Source of the DNA: Botryotinia globosa
Taxonomy: Eukaryota; Ascomycota; Leotiomycetes; Helotiales; Sclerotiniaceae
Direction: 5' to 3'
NCBI GenBank assembly: GCA_014898425.1
Contig: RCSZ01000002.1
Coordinates: 186,001-250,000, forward strand
Length of the DNA: 64,000 bases
Within the stretch, counting starts at the first letter, position 1; each line of letters opens with the position of its first letter. Made by a program: the position numbers and the translations under genes. Of the stretch, positions 42,241-52,272 are shown piece after piece. The notes under the pieces were generated by a model, which did no database searches, was not told the DNA's origin, and saw nothing but the letters and a program-made list of their open reading frames with translations.

Positions 42241-45200
42241 TCACTGCAACGTTCCACTAAGCACCAAATTCCTACTCGAGCTTCCTACATACACCGTCTT
42301 GGGATACTCGCTGATAAACCAATTTTGAGTTACCGGATCCCAGTTACTGATATCACGTCTCGTGATGCCATATCTGAAGGTGTCGGATTCGCGGGGTTCG
42401 AGCTCCATGTCGTCGAAGCCGCGGAGGACGATCTTGGGGTCGGTGGGTCCGCCGAGAGATATGTACTAGGTGGTAAGGTTAGTGGACTGTGTTGATTTGT
42501 GACGATGTGGTGATGTGGGAGGAAGGGGATAGAAGGGGAGAAGAAAGGAGAGAAAGGAAAGGAGGAGCTTACAAGTTGGGGAATTTCGGTTCCAGCAATT
42601 TTGCCTGTATTCTCGATTGTAGCAGTAACAGTATAAAGCACATCATACAAGCCTGGATTACCACCTGGCTCACCACCAGCAGCGAGAAGAGGCTGTGGGG
42701 TGCTATCCTTTGAATGAGGAGGGGTTTGATCGCTTTGATTTGCGACCACAGGACCATCAAGATAAGGATACACATAAAGAGGAACCTTGTGGAACCCTGG
42801 TGGGAATTGCGCAGCCGATGCATTGTAATTAATTTTGCCAAATGTTGGAGCTGATGATGTTTGTCCTTTGGTGGGTGTGTAAGGGCGAGCACGCTTGCTT
42901 TGGATGCGCAAGTCAGAGTATGAGAACGTGGTATATGAAAGACCGAAACCGAATTCGTAGGATGGCTCAATATTCTTGGCGTCGAAGTGGCGATAGTCAA
43001 TGAATACACCTTCCTTGTAGTTCTGCTGTGGATCTGGAGAGGAGATGGTGTAATCGACGTCTACACCCCAATCTTCGCGAGACTTTCCCCACGTGAAAAC
43101 AGATTTTGCTTGTGGGTTTACTTCACCGTATAAGACGTCCGTGATTGAGTTTCCTGATTCTTGACCAGGTAGACCAGCCCACAAAATGGCAGTCACATTG
43201 GGATGATTCTTGTATGCCTCAATGATGACGGGTCCAATTGTGTGAAGGACAATGATCGTGTTCTTGTTGATAGATGCAACAAGATCAATAACAGCATCTC
43301 CATTACCCCATAATGTGAGATTATTTCTGTCTCCTTGGTTGCCATCGACTGTAATGAAAGCTTCTCCACCATTTGCATTGGCAAAGACTATTGCGACATC
43401 AGCACCTGTTGCGGCTGCAGTGATAGCGGCGAAATCATAATTGTTGCTGACGTTTCTAACGGTGGTGGAACTATGATCATATCCTTCTCCTGCCTTAGCT
43501 TTCAATGCTGTAACTGGAGATATCAAATAAGGAAAGTTTGCAGTGCCAGAACCCCAACCCTGAAGCAAGGAATCACGGTTAGTGGAGTTCATCAATCAGG
43601 CTGTAAAGGGAGAACATACCATTGCAAGCGTACCAATGTTGCAACCTCGATCTCCACAAGCATTTGGACCACCTGGGTTATCATGGGCATCTTCTCCAAT
43701 GATAGCCAAGATCTTTGGATTTTTCAATGGCAATGCACCTTCGGTGTTCTTCAATAGAACAGTCGACTTGGCACCAATTTCGCGGATGAGTGGAGCATGA
43801 TCACCTTGCACATTAACATGTTGGTTAATTTGGGTGAAGTCTTCGTTAGCCTGAGGATGCTGATAACCATAGGTACTGAGATTCCAAGAATTGAAGTTCA
43901 CTGGAACTTTGGCTGTATCCCTGCCAACTTTGTAGTATGCAGACATGATTCGAACAACCATATCATCAAGACGCCATTGAGGAATGGTTCCATTCAATAC
44001 GGCATTGGTCAGATTAGTTCCCCAGTAAGTGTTACCTGAAGCAAGATTTTGATCTCCGGCCATTGTCATGCTAAGAATCATTAGCTCGGCCTGTTGTTGT
44101 GAAGACTGAGAAAACTTACTCGAGTCCGGCCAATGCACTAGCAACTCCAGAATGCTGTGCCCACCAGTCACTTACAACTGGAATGTGCTGTTAGCTTATA
44201 ACCATGCCAACAATTCGAAGTACATACCAAAACCTTGGAAGTCCAATTCATTTTTCAACAAGTAATTGAGGGTCCAACTATTCTCTGATCCATAACTTTG
44301 ATTAATACGATTATATGAACACATGACGGCACCAGCTCCTGCGCGAACGGCATCTGCGAATGGCCTGTACAATCGTTAGTTGTGTCCAGAGACGAGAGAC
44401 TTAACAATTACCATAAATAAAGTTCATGCATGGTCTTGTCATCCACGTTTGCGGATAATGCAGCATTTCCGTTGCTAGGTTCTCTGAAATGTTCTTGCTC
44501 ATTCATAATATAATGCTTAGCGCAAGCGACGACTCCAGCATCCTCTGCAACAGAGAAGTTGTCAGCAGTCATGCTCATATGAAGACTCGGAAGACAGAAA
44601 GTTCTTATCAAGGATGAGCAGTCTTACGAATTCCTTCAATTGTTGCCATCATACTAACTCCTGTAAGAACAGGATCTGGGCTGAAACCTTCCCAATTTCT
44701 TCCACCTGCTGGTACTCTTCCGATTGGACCTATTTCAGACAAATTAGATTCAGAATTTAATAGAACTCGACAAATTGCTTACCAGCTACAGGGCCCAATT
44801 GAACATCAATGCCTTTTCCTCGATGTTCCTGGCCCATAGCAATACCTCGAGCATTAATCAAGTCATAACTCCATGTTGCAGCAGCATTCATTCCAGCAGG
44901 GAAAGCGGAATTCTGATCAGCTAGTCATAACGCGTCAGTCATTATATAGTCTTCATGTTGCAAGGGAACTCACTAAATCGGATTCCGAGAGGAGAATCTT
45001 GTAGGCAAAGTCCTGGGAAACCAAGTCGCGGAATTGTACCAGTGTTTCCTACACAAGATTCACCTTCCCAACCAACACCGGTGGTAAGGTTAACCTTCTC
45101 AAGGAGAGTAAGCTGGCTGACAAATTTCTTTGCTTTGGCGTATGCATCTGCCCAATCACCATTGCCATTCATCCATGGAGATGGATAACTAGGAGGAGAG

Positions 45201-45274
45201 AAATCTCCATCGTTTTGAGCAAACGCAGAGGTAGTAAAGAATACAGCTGATGTAAATAATACTAAGAGCTTCAT
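42241..45274 (-). CDS. Secreted GH3 beta-glucosidase
   Basis: Nine exons, complement(42241..42465, 42573..43559, 43620..44070, 44120..44177, 44228..44364, 44412..44544, 44628..44729, 44783..44920, 44974..45274), encode 843 residues, the usual length of fungal BGL1-type enzymes. All introns are GT-AG and the phase adds up through every junction. A signal peptide is clear ([19 protein letters not shown], cleavage near QN). GH3 landmarks: [11 protein letters not shown], the [13 protein letters not shown] stretch, KHYIMNEQE and VSDWWAQH with the catalytic Asp273. Later come [33 protein letters not shown] and a C-terminal fibronectin-III-like domain ([10 protein letters not shown]..). It hydrolyses terminal beta-glucosyl residues of cellobiose and other glucosides outside the cell. 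Unusually many introns give this gene its 3-kb span. Confidence 0.93.
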
Positions 45275-46562
45275 TTTCGTAGCAGTTGCTCGAGAGCTTT
45301 CTGAAGATGAAAGAGAGAAAGTAGAAAATTGTGGGGTCCCTCCTTCCTCTTTAAGAGAAAAATGGTAGATATTTACATTGAGCTGAGAGGGAAATTACGA
45401 GGGTCATAGTGAGTACTGAGGGTAATAAAAAATCTCCTCCGCATATGAATCATATCGTAACTGGACGTTCGTGCAGCGTGGTAATTTCGCACGGCATCAT
45501 GCATATGGCTCGGGTAATCTAGACTAGCTATAGCTTCATCTGCACGTTTCCGTGTCAAATTAGAAAACCATGAACTCATACAGCTCTTCCCCAGATTATC
45601 AAATTAATAAACTTTCCTTGTATACCCGATGGCGGGACCCAAAAGTCTGGGGTGACGGGGGTCTAGCTTCGGCGGCTAGGAATGACTTTGTTCCTGTCCC
45701 TATGAATGGCTCGAGGGATGAGCTGCTCCGAATGTGCACCAACAAGAACACTCGACATGCATATACAATCGGTCCGAGAGTATGACCGACGAACCCTTGG
45801 GACGAGTTGCTCTTACCTCGGTATTGCAAGGTACCATGATTCGGAATAGTGAATCGAATTCCCCTCACTTGGCGGGGTAGTGGTCATTTGTGTTTGTGCA
45901 TCCAATACATGCATAGTTAGGCAGGGTTGGCATCGGGTAAAGTACCGCAGATATGGTTGGTCATTTCATTTGAGTTCATGTTGGGTATGGATTCTCCCAT
46001 GACCGTTACGAGAAAAGGAAACTTTTCCAAGTCATGTGTCGTACTGTTGAGGCCAAGAACGAACGGCGCAGCGGCGAGCGTTTGGAGGTGGGCAATAAGA
46101 TGACAGAATGCGAACCGGTATTGAGCCGTTCATGGAACCAAATAACTGGTCAAGATTGAAACAAGTGAGAAAAACAAAAGACAGTATGTACTCCGTATGC
46201 CAATCAGTGGTGACTTCTATTTTGCCAACTACTTAGCAACTATTACCCTACCCTGTATCTCAGAAGTCAACCGTGTCAAGGAACCTACCTAGGTAATACT
46301 TATTAGTGCTTAATATATCAGACTTCTAGCAGATTAAAATAGAATAATGATAGTAATTCGGCATTTAGATGTAAGGAAACGGGATTGCTCGCTTAGTAAG
46401 GTTAATGAAAATGAAGGGTAAAATATGTCTGTCGTCTTTAGCTTGTAGCAATTGATTTTGAGATAATGTCAAACTTTTTCTGGAAGAAAATTGAATCGAT
46501 AGGAAGCTATATCGTGCAATCATAGGTTTCCTCTTTTTTGATTCCAAACCAAATTATAATGC
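45275..46562. other. GH3 promoter side and intergenic region
   Basis: Upstream of the GH3 gene. A GTGGGG at 45331-45336, about 57 bp from the start codon, fits the SYGGRG consensus of the carbon-catabolite repressor CreA; single six-base matches are weak evidence. An open frame at 45570-45785 on plus has no features. The remainder to the satellite at 46563 shows nothing. Confidence 0.4.
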
Positions 46563-46624
46563 TATTGATGATATTGATGATATTGATGATATTGATGATA
46601 TTGATGATATTGATGATATTGATG
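46563..46624. repeat. (ATATTGATG)n microsatellite
   Basis: About seven exact copies of the 9-bp unit ATATTGATG in tandem, ending about 90 bp before the left terminal repeat of the transposon relic. Confidence 0.95.
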
Positions 46625-46850
46625 AGTAAACTTGAGATACTTCGATGTTCTACATCTCGAAGTTACATCAAAATGGGTGGGGCGGCAAAGCTGTAATACA
46701 TAGTATGAATCCTCAACTACCGAGGCCGATAACGCGCATTTGGCCAAAACCCCAAAAATAGATTTTTGCTTGAACTAAAAATATATTTAGAATTTAGAGA
46801 TGTATATATATTAAAATAAAACTTTCAATCTAATACATAAACTTAAAGAA

Positions 46851-47132
46851 ATTAATAAAATAGAATAAAAAGTGATGTTTTTATTAATTAGAATTTAAGA
46901 AATCGATTAATATAATTCTTTTTGAATTATCTCAAAATTTTATATTTATATTTATTATTGAAATATTAGAATAATAAAAGATCAAATATTAAAAGCGATT
47001 TATTGTTTAAATTTGTTAAAATATTTCAATAATAAATTTAAATTTAAATTTTTGAGATAATTTAAAAAGAGTTATATTAATCGATTCTTTAAATTCTAAT
47101 TAATAAGATTATCTTTTTTTATTTTTTATTAA
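46851..47132. repeat. Internal inverted repeat inside the TIR element
   Basis: The arm at about 46851-46968 and the arm at about 47020-47132 are imperfect reverse complements (shared features: TTAATTAGAATTTAAGAAATCGATTAA-like core, then ATCTCAAAA), with a roughly 50-bp loop. A further copy in the orientation of the right arm lies at about 47496-47590. Confidence 0.75.
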
Positions 47133-47216
47133 TTCTTTTAAGGTTGTGTGAGGGTATATGTATTCTCTATATATGTGATTGGCTATACTAGCCATCTTAG
47201 CTAGTTTTTCAAGTAT

Positions 47217-47241
47217 AAGTTGGAAGCATCGCTTCCAACTT
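47217..47241. repeat. 11-bp perfect hairpin in the element core
   Basis: AAGTTGGAAGC, a 3-nt ATC loop, then GCTTCCAACTT. It lies in the only part of the element (47140-47300) that is not extremely AT-rich, next to GGCTATACTAGCC, a second small palindrome. Confidence 0.85.
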
Positions 47242-47340
47242 CCTTCTAGCTTTTTATCAATAACTATACTATTAAGACAACTCCTTTTTCGTTTACAGAT
47301 TCATCACAGATTATATATTGAATTGAATAGTTTTTTAAAT

Positions 47341-47444
47341 AAATCGAGGATTGATTAATAATTAAATCTAATCTTTAAGATATTAATAAAATAAATTGAG
47401 AATTGATTAATAATCAAATCTAATCTTTAAGATATTAATAAAAA
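47341..47444. repeat. Two tandem copies of a 52-bp unit
   Basis: Copies start at 47341 and 47393 and share TAATCTTTAAGATATTAATA; they differ mainly by transitions (AATCGAGGA against AATTGAGAA). Confidence 0.85.
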
Positions 47445-48041
47445 AATATTTCGAAAATTAGAATTTATTAAAATAGAATTAAATTAAAAATCTGATTTTT
47501 GAAATAATTAAAAAAAGATTATATAAATTGATTTCTTAAATTCTAATTAATAATAAAATCTCTTTTTATTCTATTTTATTAATTTTTTTAAAATGATATA
47601 TTAAATTAAATAATTTCTTATATAAATTAAAAATTAATTAATTATACAACAAAATAAGAAATCTTTATCGGAATTCTTTCGTTTATAATATAATAATCTA
47701 TATATAAAAAGAAAATTATTCAAAAAAGATTTAATATTAAAACTTGAATATTAATATACTTTTTTTCAAGAATTCTAAAATAAATTTTAAAATTATAATA
47801 ATATTAATAATAATAAAAGCTTTTTAATAATATAATATTTTTTATAATAAAATTATAATTTATATTATTCTATATAATACAATTTTTCTTTCCAAGATTT
47901 ATATAAACACACTATACAAATTATAGATTTTTTTTTGCTTCAAGCAGAAATCTATTTTTGAGGTTTTGACCAAATGCGCGTTATTGGCCTCGGTATCAAC
48001 CCCTTTTGCTCTTTAACGGTTCCTAGCTTGAGAGTTCAAGG

Positions 48042-48087
48042 CATCACATCACATCACATCACATCATATCATATCATATCACATCAC
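48042..48087. repeat. (CATCA)n microsatellite
   Basis: Tandem CATCA and CATAT units begin about 45 bp outside the right end of the TIR element. Confidence 0.95.
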
Positions 48088-48401
48088 GCCTCGAGACTCC
48101 GGTATCCGATTAATAAGTAGAACAGAATGCCAAGACTCACAGTGGTGAAGCTTCCGGACAGCCAGTAATTCGTCTCAATGTTGATTGGCGGGGACACACC
48201 CGAGTGATTGATCAAACAGCTTTACTTTGTAGTTATGAGACCTTTCCATGCGGAGCAACCCCCGACGGGATGTAACCCGACTCATGCAGGGTGCAGTGAA
48301 CCACACAAACCGGGAAAAGAGAAGAAAAACTCTCAACACCCCACTTATCTTTGGATATATAGCAACACCAAGCATGTACCAGCATCTAATATCAATAATA
48401 A

Positions 48402-48512
48402 GTCTTTGTGGCTCAGTTGGTTAGAGCGTTGGTCTCATATTCCTATATGAGGTGATTGTTAACAGTCACTTTAGCCATCCAAAGGTCGAGAGTTCGAGTC
48501 TCTCCAAGGACA
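48402..48512 (+). tRNA. Elongator tRNA-Met (CAU) with a 37-nt intron
   Basis: Acceptor stem GTCTTTG pairs with CAAGGAC (one G-T), discriminator A at 48512. The D arm is GCTC-AGTTGGTTA-GAGC. The anticodon arm is TTGGT-CTCATA-intron-A-TCCAA. The T arm is GAGAG-TTCGAGT-CTCTC. The anticodon CAT is followed by one A (position 37) and then the intron 48440-48476, the canonical place for nuclear tRNA introns. The stem pattern, including the T-T mismatch at 31-39, resembles elongator rather than initiator tRNA-Met, and the TTCGA T loop argues against an initiator. Confidence 0.92.
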
Positions 48513-49429
48513 AATGATTTTTGCTTTTCATTTTGATGAAATTTTACCCCGTTATTTTTGTGAGAAGATGAAGAAAGATTTCTTATTCTTTTGCTCCACC
48601 CACTCACTAACTAACTAACTAAACTACACCCATATGCGAAACGTCGAACTGACTTCGAATTCATCTAACGGCGAAGGACAGATTGTGTTGTGTTTCATGA
48701 AATACATCTTTTGTGAATAACCCACCCATCAAGAGAGTATTGCACCAAAGTTGCAGCAAAGTTGCACCAATCCTTTCGAGGAGAATAGGCTGACATGGTT
48801 AGATAGAGAACCTGATAAATATTCATGCCTATTACATCCATCCACATCCATCTGTTACTGACTGATGCACAATGAAATCGACAAAAATCCCAGAAAACTT
48901 CAGACATGTACCGACAAGATGTCAAGCACGCAGTTCCTGGACGCCTGCAGATAGTTTTGCTCGATCATTTTAGGCCTTCTCCTCACTTCGTCGGCAGCAA
49001 GTTTCATGCTCTCAATTCACCTCGCTGACAATATCTTCTTCCTCTCATACTCTCGGCATCTAAACCATTGTAGATTACCTTTCTGATCACTACAGTTTAT
49101 TGAGTCTATGTTTTGTCTTCGTATTCTCCGAGGCCATTTCAATTCTGCCAAACACACAAATGTTTTGGAAGTTTGAAAAAATGACCAGAGCATCGAAATA
49201 TTTACTTACCTCTATACAACGCAAGCGCACACATAAATAGTCATCTAAATGCAGCATTCTCTTCTTCCATTACATTGCAGTCTATCATGTCCAAGTCAGA
49301 CTGGTGAATAGCTGTATTTCGATTTCGAAAAATGGGTGAATGTTTACTCGAACCGAAATTCTATACCCCCAGGATCCTCTCAAAGTACCATGGTTTCATC
49401 TCATTCAATAGATTATACAGACAGGTATG
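48513..49429. other. Intergenic region after the tRNA
   Basis: No gene seen. A T-run that would suit a Pol III terminator (ATTTTTG near 48518) follows the tRNA by about 6 bp. Confidence 0.5.
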
Positions 49430-49705
49430 TTTCAAGTCTTGTTGCATATCATGATTTTCCGAGAGTTAATTACATGCATTCTTTTGGGGTTTGTTGCACG
49501 TCTGGCTGGCCCGAGAGTTAAATGAATGGAATTAGATGAATTATTTCAAGTCTTGTTGCATGTCTGACTTGCCCCAAAACGCCTTTGTAAACTAGAAGAA
49601 ATATTTCACCAAGATTTGTTGCATATCTGATTTGCCCAAGAGTTAAATGGATGGAATTGGATGGATCATTTCAACTCTCGTTGCACATCTGATTTTAACG
49701 GGAGT
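49430..49705. repeat. Degenerate ~62-bp tandem repeat, five copies
   Basis: The core GTTGCAYRTC followed by TGATTTGCCC, (C/A)GAGAGTTAAATG and GGAATTGGATG-like sequence recurs with copies starting at about 49441, 49493, 49555, 49618 and 49680 (spacing 52, 62, 63 and 62 bp). Each is preceded by TTTCAAGTCTT or a variant. There is no open reading frame through it. Confidence 0.8.
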
Positions 49706-50337
49706 GATTACTTGATCTTCTTGAAATTGGCGAGGTGAACACTTCATAGAGTTCTTTTCCTCGACTACTTGCCTAGGTACTGCTACGGCAAAATACCTAA
49801 AGCTCTGTCTACCTATCTCATGCTACCTAATGAATATCATTCCTGTGAATACATGATTGCCTTGGCAAATATATCACACGGTGAATGACTACCACGTTCG
49901 TACATGAGATGAATCTATACGGTTATTCAGCAAGTGAATACATTGTCACCAATTTCCACAACGTGTAGACAGATCAAAGACAAATTCGCCGTATTCGTTA
50001 CCTTTACGATTGTATCGCGCATTTAACTACAGCTAACTTCATTGTTTGACTAATACATATGCCATCATACCATCATATCAACTTGCGTTTCTTCAGCTCC
50101 TCGGTCTACAACATCCATCTCACTATTCTTTGTGTATTTTGAGCGCAGATTAGGACTAAAACCTCAAAATCATTATTTTCTCCAAATACAGTTACTCCTG
50201 CGTCCCCTGCTCGATCGAGTTCAAATATTTACACCATCTATCTGGATAGCTTCACAAACCCTTCAAAACAGGCCCCATTCTTCAACAACTCCTCCCCACT
50301 ACAACCCAACCGAGCCCAAACAACCACCTTCCAAACT
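49706..50337. other. Intergenic region upstream of small membrane protein gene
   Basis: No gene is supportable. The last 100 bp are C/A-rich, resembling a fungal leader. An out-of-frame open frame at 50132-50341 overlaps the next start codon. Confidence 0.5.
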
Positions 50338-50919
50338 ATGAACACCAAATCCTTCGCCTCCTACCCCATTCTCTCCTTCCCCATAACCACCCTCTTCCTA
50401 ACCCTCTTCTTCATCTTCCTCCTCTATGTTCCCCGCCTCATCTACCTCTATCTCCGAGCCCGCATCTTCCATTTCTGGAAACGCAATATGAAAAAAAGGA
50501 TGTCTCATTTCGAGGCTCTTGATCTCGCGCGCTCGGGACAGGGTTCGGGGGCCATGGAGGGAGTTGGACAGACGCAAAGCAAGATGAATAGGGATGAGAA
50601 TGCGAGAGGAGATAAAAAGAGCAAATCAAAACGAAGATGGGACTGGGATTTAGAGAAAGGAGATGATGAAGAGGAAGAAGAAAATGAATGGGTGACGAAG
50701 GGAGAGATGGCGAAGGAATGGATATGTGAGGGAGAGGAGAAGAGTGAAGAAAGGAGATTGGGATCGGTGGGGAATGGGAGGAGGGTGGCCGAGGAGAGCA
50801 GGTGGTTGCATTGCGCTGGGAGAGTTGGGGAGGATGGGTTGGGCTTTGGGGGTGAGGGTGGGGGGTATGAGAAGGAGGAGTGGTGTGAGATTCGCATGGA
50901 TAAAGAATATGATGGTTAA
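50338..50919 (+). CDS. Small single-pass membrane protein, unknown
   Basis: A single exon of 193 residues. One hydrophobic segment near the N-terminus (residues about 12-38, ITTLFLTLFFIFLLYVPRLIY) is followed by a basic stretch (FWKRNMKKR). The long charged region is Glu/Lys/Gly-rich (KGDDEEEEENEW) and probably disordered. This layout is that of a short anchored protein with its charged tail on the cytoplasmic side. The family is not recognised. The reading frame is the only one with biased composition here, but the minus strand is also open, so some doubt remains. Confidence 0.5.
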   Translation: MNTKSFASYPILSFPITTLFLTLFFIFLLYVPRLIYLYLRARIFHFWKRNMKKRMSHFEALDLARSGQGSGAMEGVGQTQSKMNRDENARGDKKSKSKRRWDWDLEKGDDEEEEENEWVTKGEMAKEWICEGEEKSEERRLGSVGNGRRVAEESRWLHCAGRVGEDGLGFGGEGGGYEKEEWCEIRMDKEYDG

Positions 50920-52272
50920 TGGGATATTGGGATTTATGTGCAGTGAGTGAGAGGAGGGGATGAATGGAATCCCCAGGGAAACGTGGTTACAAGTGCAGAG
51001 CATCACATTGTGTACGTACATCTGGTTAGCGACTCAATGAGAGGGAAATCTTCCCCATCATGTCCGGAAAACTCAAATCATATCAGTCTCCAAACCCATC
51101 ATTTCATATGAGAGGAATGCAACTAAATTCCTCAATTAACCTTACACAACATACCAGCTGAAGAAAGCAAGTTAAACAATCGAACTGAACTAGCTAGTCT
51201 CTCTCGCCATTTACCCAAACATTCTTAACTATATCCATCTATCAAGTATGAATCATTCCACTCTTTCTTCCAATTTTTCAACTATCTAGGAGAGGATTAG
51301 TGTTGGAGCATCGAGATAGAGATGTGAGAGGAATTGGGATTATATTGGGATTAAGAATTGGGAATTGGGAATATATTATTATAATAGATACTGAATAGAT
51401 ATACATATTCATACACATCTACCTATTTATCCATCACCTATTTAACTTAGACAGAAAAATAAAATTCACATTCTGATTTACGATGCTATCTGTCTGTCTG
51501 TGAATGAAACGGAATGAATCCATCGATCATGAAATCCGCGATATCATATTTATTTATATTCAAATTTTATATTCAAATTTTATATTCAAATTTTATATTC
51601 AAATTTTATATTCAAATTTTATATTCAAATTTTATATTATTATATTTCTATTATTTCCATTAATTATTCATACAATTCGCGGATTAGATTAGATAGACCA
51701 GATTAGATTAGATTATATTAGACTGGAGAGATGTGGAGTGATTCATAGGAAACAATAATAGGCGAGAGGGGGGTGGGAAAGGAGAGGAGAAATGGAGGGG
51801 AGGAGGGAGAGTGAATATAGATATGTATGTAAATGAAATTCTTCGCATGTAATTTCAATTTCAATCTTGACTATCAAGGCGATGAGATGTACTTGAAGAG
51901 CTGACTACTGTGATCTTTGCAAAAAGAGAAAGATGAAAAGAACAGGATGATTTGTTTGAGTGTGTATTGACTATGTATGATATCCATGAACTGTTTATCT
52001 ATGCTTTCCCATGACCTAGATAAAAAAACGAAAATTGAAAATAAAAAGATCATTTTCCTCAACGCCATTATGCGTACCAACCATGCATCGATTTACTTAT
52101 TTGTCCACCGTGAGAGAAGAAAAAAAAGAATATGTATGCTAGCTTAATGATTTTCCCACCCTCCATCCTGTGATAAGAAGAAAAATATTCGTAATGATAA
52201 ATAAAAATATGCAAGAACCCCCAAACTATGCATGTATGCGCCCCCGCTTGAATATGAACATGTAAATGCGGA
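50920..52272. other. Intergenic region
   Basis: Contains the 13-bp tandem repeat at 51555-51634 and AT-rich sequence; otherwise nothing is supportable. The last several hundred bases are probably the 3'UTR of the Drn1-like gene on minus. Confidence 0.5.
51555..51634. repeat. 13-bp tandem repeat TATATTCAAATTT, six copies
   Basis: Six nearly exact head-to-tail copies of TATATTCAAATTT, followed by further AT-rich and GATTAGATTAGATTA-like runs to about 51720. Confidence 0.93.

Larger units (their letters stand above)
46718..47995. mobile_element. Non-autonomous TIR element, AT-rich and probably RIP-mutated
   Basis: 57-bp terminal inverted repeats at 46718-46774 and 47939-47995 begin TACCGAGGCC and match at 53 of 57 positions; all four differences are C/T or G/A transitions. 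The direct repeat TCAAC lies immediately outside both ends (46713-46717 and 47996-48000), consistent with a 5-bp target-site duplication. The 1.16-kb interior is extremely AT-rich with no open frame, so no transposase is present. Nested internal repeats are listed separately. The superfamily is unclear: TIRs plus a 5-bp duplication exclude classic Tc1/mariner (TA) and hAT (8 bp). The transition bias and AT-richness fit repeat-induced point mutation, but that is inference from one copy. Confidence 0.88.

Noticed and set aside
42330..42572. Readthrough C-terminus of the GH3 gene without the last intron
   Set aside because: Splicing at 42573/42465 restores the conserved fibronectin-III-like end ([10 protein letters not shown]), whereas the unspliced frame is Ser/Pro-rich noise.
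45331..45336. CreA site as proof of carbon repression of the GH3 gene
   Set aside because: A single six-base match is expected by chance in this length of promoter; noted only as a possibility.
47217..47241. Hairpin as a CRISPR-like or terminator element
   Set aside because: It is a single palindrome in a eukaryotic transposon relic; no array, spacers or U-run.
46718..47995. AT-rich island as a centromere piece or mitochondrial insertion
   Set aside because: Clear 57-bp terminal inverted repeats with a flanking 5-bp duplication explain it as a transposon relic; no mitochondrial gene is present.
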